Shown: piece after piece, positions 1 to 8,310 of the stretch
Position numbering within the stretch: the first letter of the stretch is position 1
Layout: every line of letters begins with the position of its first letter
Assembly (NCBI GenBank): GCA_036939755.1
Contig: JALLAZ010001931.1
Location: 1 to 12,095 of the forward strand
Source of the DNA: Stephanodiscus triporus
Lineage: Eukaryota; Bacillariophyta; Thalassiosirophyceae; Thalassiosirales; Thalassiosiraceae
Direction: 5' to 3'
Length of the DNA: 12,095 nucleotides
Made by a program: the position numbers and the translations under genes
Notes under the pieces: generated by a model
What the model saw: the letters and a program-made list of their open reading frames with translations, nothing else
Database searches by the model: none
What the model was told of the DNA's origin: nothing

Positions 1-63
1 CCACAATAGCATAATTAATTAATAATTGTTATTACAATTGTATTACATATGGTTTGTAGTACT

Positions 64-429
64 TCAGGCAATTTCCTTTGATCTCTTCCCTAGTGGGTGC
101 CGTTTACGAAATGTATTCAACCGATCCCTCTCAGCACCAGGAAGCATCTTCCGAACCTCTACACCTTGCTGCCAGTTCTTAACGACATATTCAATGTAGT
201 CGAATTCTTCCTGGGGCCTTGCAGATTGAATGGAGCCGGTCTTCTTCTGGGGATGGTCTTCCTGTTTCTCAGGGGAGAAGGCCTTCTCCATAAAAGCCCG
301 GCGATGCAGTTCAACAATCGCTGCCATCTCCCCACAATCCCCCCCCTCCATCATGTTGTTGACTGCAGCATTAGTGACAGGGACATAATTGCTGTCCTTG
401 TCATCCTCATCATCACTATCCTCACCCAA
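64..429 (-). CDS. Unrecognised ORF, 5' end lost into the copia fragment
   Basis: An open frame of about 121 codons ends at a TGA at 64-66. Its first usable codon is TTG, not ATG, and the frame stays open into the antisense of the copia fragment before a stop, so the true start is missing or lies on a lost exon. The product is hydrophilic. It opens with an acidic stretch (GEDSDDEDDKDSN), has a Met/Gly/Glu-rich middle, and ends with a basic segment containing FRKRHPLGKRSKEIA after FDYIEYVVKNW. The pattern EY..W..R..L..FR.RHP.G faintly recalls the N-terminal region of integrase-bearing KRBA2-like proteins often annotated in diatoms, but no catalytic domain is present and this similarity is from memory. 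It could be a transposon remnant, the 3' end of a host gene cut by the copia insertion, or a downstream part of the pseudogene on the other side of the copia fragment. The opposite-strand reading of the same stretch has no recognisable content. Confidence 0.35.
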   Translation of the reverse strand: MGEDSDDEDDKDSNYVPVTNAAVNNMMEGGDCGEMAAIVELHRRAFMEKAFSPEKQEDHPQKKTGSIQSARPQEEFDYIEYVVKNWQQGVEVRKMLPGAERDRLNTFRKRHPLGKRSKEIA

Positions 430-1752
430 ACATATGCCCCAGTAGTCAATTGGGCTAGTGTGTGGCTAATCCTAGCTATTACAAAAATTCACGGTTTATC
501 TTCCAAGAGTATTGACTTTGTTCTTGCATTTCTGCAAGCAGATCTCGAAATTCCTGTTTACATGGAGTTACCAATTGGTTTTGACGCTCCAAATAACGAC
601 GACCGCAAGTACTATGTTCTCAAACTTAACAAAAGTCTTATGGGCTTAAGCAAGCTGGTTACAACTGGTTTGCCAAATTGAGCAACGGCCTTCAGGATCA
701 TGGTTTTGTTCAGAGCAGCGTTGATCCTTGTGTATTATCGGTGACACGCAAAGTCGGCTTAATGCATTGGTCACATCTCTTCACGACGGTACCGAGAATT
801 TTGCACTTCAAGACGAAGGTTCTATCAACAAATACCTTGGAGTAGACATTGCCAAACTAGATGGCAATGCTTTTCAACTTACGCAGCCTTTTCTGATCGA
901 GCGCATTACACAACTTCTTGGCATAGATCAAGGCAAAACGAATGAGAAGCTAACTCCAGTTGGCAAACCCTTGTTGAACAAAGATCTTGATGGAGTCCGA
1001 CGAAAATATGATTGGGAGTATCGAGCCGCGATAGGGATGCTCACATACCTTACAGGGAGCGTTTGTCCAGATATTGCCATGGCCGTCCATCAATGTGCTC
1101 GCTTCAGTGTGTCTCCTATGCGATCGCATGAGCAAGCAGTTATGAGAATTGGTCGTTATCTTTTGTCTACTCGTGACAAAGGTATGACTTACAAGCCTGA
1201 TTCTTCTAAGGGTCTTGAGGTTTATGTTGATGCTGACTTTGCAGGTGGTTGGGATCTTGCGGATCCCGGAAATGCCGACAATGTCTATTCACGGACAGGT
1301 TTTGTTATTCAGTATGCAAGCTGTCCAATCTTCTGGCAAAGCAAGCTTCAGACGGAAATTGCTCTGTCAATGGCTGAAGCTGAATATATTGCGCTTTCTC
1401 AAGCTTTGAGGGAGACTATTCCAGTTATGAATCTGATAAAGGGATCAATGTAATATTTCCATTTTTTCTTCCTCACACAAAGTTTGTTCTCAAGGTTTGT
1501 GAAGACAATCAGTCATGCATTGCGATGGCTAATAATCCCAAATTTTCACCTCGGACCAAGCATATTGCTATCAAGTATCATCATTTTTGGAAGCATGTGA
1601 TAACTCAATCAAACCCAGAGGGGTTTATTGCAATTGATTACTGCTCCACGGATGATAAGATTGCGGACATCTTCACTAAACCTGTTCGAGATGATATCTT
1701 TTCAGGTTACGAAATTTGCTACTCAACTGGTAGCTCGGACATCTCGTCATGA
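427..1752 (+). pseudogene. Copia pol fragment: RT (RVT_2) and RNase H, broken
   Basis: Three frames must be joined. Frame 1 (427 to about 652) gives the RT palm start, with IDFVLAFLQADLEIPVYMEL holding the first catalytic Asp. A one-base loss near 650-654 shifts the frame to AGYNWFAKL...SSVDPC (654-731). At 729-733 the text jumps straight to CIIGDTQSRLNALV, so the usual stretch between VDPC and the following beta-strand, including the YVDD metal-binding motif, has been deleted. Frame 2 then runs to a TAA at 1451-1453 through YLGVDIAKL, MLTYLTGSVCPDIAMAV and the RNase H motifs VYVDADFAGGW, SRTGF and FWQSKLQTEIALSMAEAEYI. A further one-base shift near 1440 restores frame 1, with VCEDNQSCIAM, PKFSPRTKHIAIKYHHFW and DDKIADIFTKPV. 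The family assignment is secure; loss of YVDD and at least two frameshifts make it non-functional. Confidence 0.9.
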
Positions 1753-1757
1753 GGGAG

Positions 1758-1875
1758 TGTGACTATATTGTTGACTTATATGTCCTAGCAGCCGGGATTA
1801 AAATCCCAACAGGTTTTCCTAGTTTAAGTGAAACTAATCTAAATAATTCTGTAAACCACTGAAGTTATCATCACA
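1758..1875 (+). repeat. Probable 3' LTR of the copia remnant (about 118 bp)
   Basis: Directly after the pol stop codon and the purine tract, the sequence starts TGTGA (1758-1762) and a matching TCACA lies at 1871-1875. Together they form the TG...CA inverted ends expected of an LTR. Inside is a short hairpin, gggatt-aa-aatccc (1794-1807). Protein-like sequence on the minus strand resumes immediately to the right. No second copy of this LTR exists in the window because the 5' end of the element is lost, so the boundary and any target-site duplication cannot be confirmed. At 118 bp it would be short for a copia LTR, and a chance match of the 5-bp ends is possible. Confidence 0.45.
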
Positions 1876-4800
1876 CCATCTGCTGGTATCTCTCCCAGGG
1901 CCATGCCAGACTTACTTCAATACCCGCCTCTGATCTGCCGTCACTTGCTTTGGAGGATGATGCCTGATGTAGGGGAGTACGTGAGGATGCACTAGACTTA
2001 GAGCAGGGGGAGGGGCCCTGGGGAGAGGGGACACCATGTTGCCAGGAGCGGCAGTTGGCCATCTCTGCGTTGGCCAAACCACCCAAGGAAAAGGTAGCGC
2101 CGTTGTTGTCCACTGTTTGAAATGGCCTGGCCTTCCGACCAGCTTCGCTCCCTTGGTAATCGGCCCTCTGGATACACTTGCTTGCAAAATTCACCTCCTC
2201 TTCAAAGCTGTCCTAACAGATCCCTGAGGAAGAGAGACCACTGCTCTGTGCCCAACCGCAGAGAATTGGAAAATAAGGGGTGGGGGTGGCAGCATCTTGC
2301 AGGAGTGCATCGTCAACGAAGAAGAGCACTGAATCCAATCGGGAGGAATGCATGGCATAGCCGCCACCCCTGATCAACAGCACCGCTTCCTCATTGTCCT
2401 CCTCCATACTCCATAGGGACATCCGCATTGGCCGATTTGAGCGAGAGATCCAGAGGGAGGCCAGAGAGCCGCTCCTTGAGCAGCCTGTTCTGAGCAAGAA
2501 CCACTGCCATCTGTGCGTGCACCTCCTGGAGGTCATTTGACAGGGAATAATTCTTGTCAACAAGGTCGGTGTTTTGGAGGGCCTGTGCACGCTGCAAGTG
2601 CTGGCAAATGGTGGCATCCAAGTTGTTAGTGGAATTGTCTGTCAACTGGAAAAAATCAGAGCATTGAGAGAGGCTGCTCTAATTGGCATCATGACATCCT
2701 TGACCGGATCCCTCAAGGTCATTGCCAGTGCCTCCTGGTGGCCAACAACGTCAACAAGGTGAGTATCCGCAGGTTCCAGATCAGTGGACCAGCCTTGATC
2801 AATTCCCAAGTCCTCTTTGACCCGGTCAAGCTGCTTGTCGATGTCCCCAAAAGTAGTCAATAATGAAGGCGTTGGGATCAAACTGGGAGAAATGAGCAAG
2901 GAGGGCAGATCAATGTCAAAGCTTCCCATCAGTTTCCCAACCTCTGTCCGATGGTAGTGCTCCCACAATGGGCTGAGATGCAGCCAAGAGCTTTCAGACG
3001 CCTCTACTGTGCATACCAGACAACCATTTTTTTGACACAGAATCAATATTCTTGAGGGAAAGATCCTGCTCAGCCTTGTTCCTGCCTTTCCCCTTTCCCC
3101 TGCTTGTTCTGCCGCCAAGATACATTGATCTCCAGGAGTGCAGTACCATGGAGCTCCAACAGCAGTTTCCCTTTCCTAAGCAAACTCTTTTGCATTTCAG
3201 CAAGGTGCCATGTAGTTTCCCCTTTGATACCATGCTTGTCAAAGACAGGGGGGGCGTTCATCAATAGAACCTCCACAGCCGAATCCAGAGACTGATGCTC
3301 CTTGCACCAAACTACGATGCCAATATTGCCAATATCCCAGGCTGCGCCTTCCATGTTGTCTTCCCATTGCTGGAGCATGACATCACCCACCATACAGAGA
3401 AGTTGGAGAATTGAACTCCTCCTCATCATCATGGTGCCAATGGATGCTAGGAGCTGAAGGGGAAGAGATGCTTTCTGTAGCACCCTCATCCCTCAAATAC
3501 AGGAAAATATTGAAAGGCCAGGGCCGCTGAAACCAGAATGCCAAGAGCTGGATTGTTATCAGTAAGAGGAGGGAGAGTCAAGGTCTGGTCCAGCGGGTCC
3601 AGGGTGAAACCATTGATGGCTTTGGGGAGAATATCCATTAAAGCGGAGAGACCAAATAGCAGCGTCTGCTCTGCAGTGTGGTCTTCTGTGTAGACAAAGC
3701 CGGCTTGGAAGTACCAGGACTGGCCAGAACTGCCTGGGAGGGTCCTGTGGGACATTGAGAACATAGTCTCTCCCTGGGCGCCATCCACTGCATTCCTGGG
3801 GATGGAGTTGTGTGGAGTAGAGAAATAGTGTGATGCATTCAGAGCTGAAGGGCAGTCTGGGGTAATCAATGAAAGTACAGAGATGGAGTCAGCCGTAAAG
3901 GATGGGGGGTGGCCAATGTTGTGGCAGCCTGACCGCAAACTCGAGCATCCCAGTGAAGGGCAGCAAAATCAGACAGCAACATGTCCCATTGCATTCCGTC
4001 AGCCGTGGACACTTCTGCACAGCTGCAGCAATGGAGGAGTTTTGCAGGAATAGGGGTCACCAGCAGTGGGAAGCAAACTGTCCAATCCGAGCTGGCTGAC
4101 AGAGTCCTGGTGGAGACTGAGCTGTCTGTGGTAATAGTCTCGTGGAGTTGAATAGAAGCAGCATGCACACTAGCAGTGGCAGCGACTTGCTCCTGCTCCA
4201 CCAGTTGCAAGGCCAGCTGCTCAATCTTGGTCATTTGGGTGAAGCCACGGTGGGGAGTCCCTCACTGTCACATCAGGTCATCCACGGCATTGGCCATATC
4301 ATCATCACCAGTACCCGTGTCCACACTTGCAGGGGACCATGTTACTCCCTTTCCCTGAGTGGCATGTTTCAGGCAAGCAGCGCAATCACATTTCTCTTGC
4401 CGAGCATTCATCCTAGCCATGCAGGCCGCCTCCTCAGACACCTGAGTAGCCAACTCATCCTCTATGGCCTGCTTGACAGAGGCTTCCTCCGGAGTCGTTT
4501 CTGTGCAGGGAAAAAGGATTGAATATTGCATTGACTTGTGCTACCTGGAAGAAATAGGGTCCTACCCAAGGTCACTGATCGAGGAGGAATGCCAAATCTA
4601 GATGGGAGAGAAGAGACTACAGAGTCGGAACACGTGGTATTATGCATGTTATTACTACCCAGTCTGCCCACTTCGCCGCCGTCATCGATAGAGTCCACAG
4701 AAGAATTAGAAGGCACCCAAGCATTGACATAGACAGGAGAATCTGGAGACTCCTGGAGCCGCAAGTCGGCCCAGAGGGCAAACACGGAGTACGACTCCCA

Positions 4801-6265
4801 GTTGCCAAGGAAATGAATTGAGACAAACAGACTGAGTAAGCCGGGTCATCCGGGCCAGGTAACATCCCGTTGAGAACCGCCGCATGGTCAACACTTGCTG
4901 GGCTGCGGTCAGAATGCATGGTAGGCAGCAAATTCACAAGGTCAATTAATGGTCCTTGTTGGCCAATATCCCCGGAGTCATGCATCTCCTCGTCCAAAGC
5001 AGAGGCAGAAGTAAGCCGGGTTGTCTGGACCAGGCCACATCCCGTTGAGAACTGCCACATGGTCAACACTTGCTGGGCTGCGGTCAGAATGCGAGGTAGA
5101 CAGCAAATCCACAAGTTCAATTACGGTCCTTGTTGGCCGATATCCCTGGAGTCATGCATCTCCTTGTCTGAAGCAGAGGCAGACTTGTATGAAGAGGTAT
5201 CTCCAGAGCCAGTGGAAATAGCTGAAGAATCATCATGCCCTGCATTGCGTGAGTGGGTGGAGCGGCGCCAAGGAGAAGAATATTGGATTCCTCCCCAAGC
5301 AGTAGAGGGACCTCCATGTCCTGTAGACAGCAAATTGGCACAGAGGCAGAGGACACCTCGGAGGAGTCATCACTATCCTCCTCCACTAGGAGACAGTTGC
5401 CCTGGCCAGAACCAGAGGAAGCGTCGCTCCAGGACAGCGATCCACCATGGCACGGCTGAGTGGAGCAAAGGGGAGACTGGAGGATGCTGATGTGTTTGTT
5501 GTTGGTAGGTGTCTTCCTCTGCGGGGACTGATAGGAGGTGTTGCAATAGATGTGGAGGACAACGCCCTCGTCACCCTTTTGCTCTTCTTGTGGAGATGGG
5601 ATGCCAGAGCAGTGAGATTTGCACCCACTTGAGCCTCAGCCAGCTTAAGGCGAGTCTCATCGGCTTTTGCAGCTTTGGCTTTGGCAGCCTTGGCTTGGGC
5701 GCTGGAAATAAATTGGGCCTGGCATTTGGCCTGTGCATCAGCTTTGCAGGTGAGGGAAGCAAGCTGATTCTTAAGATCCTTCTTGGCCTTGCGCTCAGCG
5801 GCCTGTTGAGTTTTGGTGAGAGGACGGACTCCGGGGGGCGTGAAGCCATTGGACCTTTGAAGCAAGTGAGTGGTCTAAAAGGAAGGAGTTGTCAGTACTA
5901 AAAACGGTCGCTGTGGTAGCCACAGAGAGGCCAGAGCCGTGCACGGTAACCCCGGTGTCCTTGACAGGCGGGGGATGGTTGGGAGGGGAAGCAAGGACAG
6001 GTACGACAAGGTTTGGCTTTAACAGACGGTGGTGGCAGACAATGGAGGCTGTCAAGTTGTGTGTAATTGTTGAGTGGTGTGTGTGCCAACCCCAGCACCG
6101 AGGAACCTTGGACAATCCATTGCTGGAAGTTGGTTATTTCAAAGCAGAGAAGTTGTGTTTGGTCCCCAAAGTTCCCCGTGTGGCAGCAGAAGGAGGACGG
6201 AGCAAGTATACACGAGTAGGAGGTAGAAAGCCGCCGGTTTGGTCATGGTGAAGATCAAAGACCAT
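1876..6265 (-). pseudogene. Long decayed minus-strand gene, family unknown (about 1,460 codons)
   Basis: Overlapping minus-strand open frames chain head to tail, each taking over where the last stops. Starting at an ATG (6265-6263): MVFDLHHDQTGGFLPP...; a TAA at 6136-6134; then Pro/Ser-rich sequence in the same frame to about 5850; an Ala/Lys/Gln-rich coiled-coil-like stretch (KTQQAAERKAKKDLKNQLAS) at about 5820-5600; acidic Ser-rich SDASSGSGQGN...EEDSDDSSEV (5450-5340); a duplicated segment (5184-4836); WADLRLQESPDSPVYVNAWV (4770-4710); a Cys/His cluster CDCAACLKH (4390-4360); MTKIEQLALQLVEQEQ (4234 on); SWYFQAGFVYTEDHTAEQTL (about 3720-3660); WDIGNIGIVVWCKEH (about 3340-3300); MGSFDIDLPSLLISP (about 2930-2885); DNSTNNLDATICQHL (about 2640-2595); and Ser/Pro-rich sequence to the copia junction. 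About 12 frame changes and four in-frame stops (6134, two near 4265, 2213) separate them. Base composition is richer in G+C than the flanks. There are no RT, integrase or DDE motifs that I can see. A transposon ORF or a foreign gene are both possible. No function is assigned. Confidence 0.6.
4836..5184 (-). repeat. Tandem duplication of about 175 bp inside the pseudogene
   Basis: Copy 1 (4836-5009) and copy 2 (5011-5184) align end to end with about 20 differences, mostly transitions. Both begin gtaagccggg and end agcagaggcaga on the plus strand. On the coding (minus) strand both give SASA.D.EMHDS.DIGQQGP. Copy 2 lacks one base just after the GGACC of that block, which creates a stop in its frame, while copy 1 reads on through LIDLVNLLPTMHSDRSPAS. 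The offset of 175 at one end and 174 at the other shows that single deletion. The duplication is about 58 codons long and so preserves frame, suggesting it arose while the gene was still coding. Confidence 0.85.
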
Positions 6266-6580
6266 ATCACGAACAAGAGCCTAGGTGGGGTATTTTGTAC
6301 AGAATTCCTATGTAGAATTGGTAATTTTTGTTAGAATTGTAGTAATTGGTAATGGGCCTTCTTTATTAGCACCCAGACATATCCCGAATCTTGGAATTGT
6401 TGTATGTGTAGTGCTTCATATGCAGACTCACACATAAGTTACAGTCAGCGTGTAATGCACATAATGCCTGTAAGTACTTTGCGATACTTTTGGGAGCTGT
6501 TGAGGTTAGGCATATGCAAAAATAAATTGTCCTAGCCTCACAAGCCACTAACGACTTAACATATTATCTGTGTAAATGCT

Positions 6581-6610
6581 CACACTTGCTCACACTTGCT
6601 CACACTTGCT
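6581..6610. repeat. Short tandem repeat, cacacttgct x3
   Basis: Three perfect head-to-tail copies of the 10-mer cacacttgct, flanked by partial matches (aatgct on the left, ca on the right). A minor minisatellite with no visible function. Confidence 0.9.
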
Positions 6611-6646
6611 CAATGACGATGACAACAAGGGGGGAAATGACAATCC

Positions 6647-7363
6647 CTACAATGGCCCATGCCCATGCATGATATACCTCTCCTTGTTTGACAAATTGCA
6701 TTGGTAGGAAATGCTTTGCCATGAGCTTTCTGTGAGTACAACACCTTTTCCCCAACGAGTCCTGTGAGTCTGCTTCCAAAACATCTGCCATGGCAACATT
6801 TGGGAGGGATGATAAGGGGGAGGGTGTGACACTCCATCCACTGTTGACCGTGGGCTGATTTGCAAACTGTGAACGATATGTAAGGGTGGAAAGAAAGTAA
6901 TGCAGAGATTGTGGGACCCACTTAGCAGGTTCAATGCCACAGACCTGCAATTTGTCTCATTTTGGGGTGTCAATGACATCTTTGGTGACTTAGTGTATGA
7001 GAGCATCATGAAAACAGTTGCCGTGGGTGGGTCGGCAAGGACAACAATGACATCAGGTGTGAATGGTTGCCATGGAGTCAATGACAGTGGCCTAATGCCA
7101 ACATAGCTGAAAATGCCCCTGGGCAAGGGCCGATGCTGACTCAGACGATCACAAGGACAGCAGGGGGGAGGAGACGATCTGCAACAATGAGTTATTCTCA
7201 ACCGCCAAATGAGAATATCAGTGCAGGCGTGCGCACAAGGATTTGTCCACAATGATTGCACCGTTGTCGAATGACGACAATTACTGACATTGAGACATAA
7301 TTGGACAACAATGTGAACAATTTGCTTTGGGACGAAGGTGCTACAGTTGTTCTCAAAAAACAA
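6647..7363 (-). CDS. Weak open frame of 239 codons, possibly spurious
   Basis: This minus-strand frame is uninterrupted for 238 sense codons, but it begins at TTG, has no good ATG near its 5' end, and is rich in Pro, Ser, Thr, Cys and His in a way typical of antisense or non-coding sequence. The central part (FTPDVIVVLADPPTATVFMM) reads most like protein. A second minus-strand frame overlaps it at 6600-6950 and ends in a hydrophobic stretch, AWAWAIVGIVISPLVVIVI, that could be a membrane segment. Neither has a motif that I recognise. If real, this would be another decayed fragment like the pseudogene to its left. I list it because it is the longest unexplained open frame here, not because I believe it. 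Confidence 0.15.
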   Translation of the reverse strand: MFFENNCSTFVPKQIVHIVVQLCLNVSNCRHSTTVQSLWTNPCAHACTDILIWRLRITHCCRSSPPPCCPCDRLSQHRPLPRGIFSYVGIRPLSLTPWQPFTPDVIVVLADPPTATVFMMLSYTKSPKMSLTPQNETNCRSVALNLLSGSHNLCITFFPPLHIVHSLQISPRSTVDGVSHPPPYHPSQMLPWQMFWKQTHRTRWGKGVVLTESSWQSISYQCNLSNKERYIMHGHGPL

Positions 7364-7440
7364 TCAACTCCACCAAGGCAATACAAATGGCCGTGGATGG
7401 CGGAAGGTGGACAGCAAACAGCGGACAGTGTATAGCAAAC

Positions 7441-8014
7441 CATAATCGGAATTAACTAAACATACTTGGAACATCAAATGCTTTTCTTTTTATCAAATAC
7501 TACCATAAAACTTAATTCCAATTACCATAGATTTGGAACATCATTGTTCATTGTTCAGTCGTCTCTTTGCAGATCACACACACAACCAAGCAAGAAGCAG
7601 GCAGTCTAGTCACACAAGGCTAACCTTTGCGCTGAACCTCATTCCATCATCCAAAATCTTCACCATCAAATCAAACAGACTCTGTCATTGTCACTCTCTC
7701 CAGAAAGCATCGCCGTTGTCACTGACCTACTCCTCTGCAAAGCTGCTTAACATGTGCCAGTGCACCCCGTAGGATCCACACCATCCCTCCTCATAATCAG
7801 GCATGGACCCTGTACGTCTCAAGAATCTCCATCCTGTTTCTTGGCCCGCCTTTGGGGCCACCAGCTTGTGCCAATGATGAAGCCTGCACAATTTGCACGA
7901 GAGATTTGAGGGCTTTGTTCTGGATCAACTTTGCATTGTGGTTGCATGATAATTATCAACTACTAGGATATTTGGAGCAATTACAATTAATGCTTATTTT
8001 TCAAGACTAAGAAC
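7441..8014. other. Intergenic; CA/CT-rich leader-like stretch, no supported gene
   Basis: Two copies of ttggaacatca (7466-7476, 7533-7543) and an 8-bp inverted repeat, ggaattaa/ttaattcc (7448-7455, 7512-7519), sit in AT-rich DNA. From 7560 to 7800 the plus strand is strongly CA/CT-rich (cacacacaaccaagcaagaa), resembling a 5' leader. It is followed by an ATG at 7803 that opens only about 24 codons (MDPVRLKNLHPVSWP...). Another frame is open from about 7720 to 8010 without an early ATG and includes CANDEACTICTRDL, which looks faintly zinc-binding. I cannot support a gene here; a broken gene 5' end is one reading. Confidence 0.4.
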
Positions 8015-8226
8015 TGGCAGCTTGACATACCACTAATCATCATCAATCATTTGGTAGCTTGATATCACTAATATATTCTATCAATTTGGTAGCTTGATGT
8101 AACACGAAACGTAATCAATCATTTAATAGCTTGGCATAACTCTCAACAGCATCAATAATTTGGTGGCTTTATACCACTAATATTTAATCAATTTGGTAGC
8201 TTGATGTACCACTAATTTTCAATAAC
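8015..8226. repeat. Degenerate AT-rich tandem repeat, six units of 33-37 bp
   Basis: Six units start at 8015, 8051, 8086, 8123, 8160 and 8193, each opening with a variant of ttggtagcttgatgtaccac and closing with aatcaat-type sequence. Units differ by substitutions and short indels, so this is an old array. It lies 3' of the minus-strand spliced gene, beyond its stop codon at 8311. There is no spacer/repeat alternation of the CRISPR kind. Confidence 0.85.
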
Positions 8227-8310
8227 TTCTTAATGTGAGTCACAGGTTTCTGAGTGCTCTACTCAAATCCTTTTTTGCTTGGGTGGATTTACTTCCTTGG
8301 CACTTTGTCT

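Larger units (their letters stand above)
424..1875 (+). mobile_element. Ty1/copia retrotransposon remnant, 5'-truncated
   Basis: Copia-type polyprotein sequence begins abruptly near 424-430, inside reverse transcriptase (TYAPVVNW), and runs through RNase H to a TGA at 1750-1752. A purine-rich tract (gagggag, 1751-1757) follows, then a probable 3' LTR at 1758-1875. The 5' LTR, gag, protease, integrase and start of RT are absent, so this is a truncated copy that cannot move by itself. The gene order RT then RNase H at the 3' end fits Ty1/copia; no integrase follows RNase H, as it would not in copia. The left junction touches an opposite-strand ORF and the right junction touches a decayed minus-strand pseudogene, so the element probably landed in, or recombined with, older repetitive DNA. 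Confidence 0.85.
6266..7440. other. Region with no supported gene
   Basis: An AT-rich stretch (6290-6370) with repeated gaatt/ttggtaat words separates the pseudogene from this segment. A 10-bp triplet repeat sits at 6581-6610. Beyond it, both strands have open frames but none shows a recognisable domain, and the plus-strand frames are broken by frequent stops. A small perfect inverted repeat, tattctca/tgagaata with a 9-nt loop, lies at 7193-7217. The only frame worth listing is the minus-strand one at 6647-7363. Confidence 0.5.

Noticed and set aside
97..426. Upstream half of a 194-codon plus-strand frame before the copia RT
   Set aside because: It starts at GTG, shows no domain, and is the antisense of the acidic minus-strand ORF; only the part after about 427 is copia.
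4870..5490. 206-codon plus-strand frame across the tandem duplication
   Set aside because: It starts at TTG and reads the two duplicate copies in different frames, while the minus strand gives matching peptides and links to strong coding segments on both sides. The Glu-rich end looks protein-like, so some doubt remains.
6134..6255. Short minus-strand frame MTKPAAFYLLLVYTCSVLLL resembling a signal peptide
   Set aside because: It is only about 37 codons and overlaps a better chained pseudogene frame; hydrophobicity comes from CT-rich sequence.
8015..8226. CRISPR-like array
   Set aside because: Units are contiguous and degenerate with no unique spacers, and the setting is eukaryotic.
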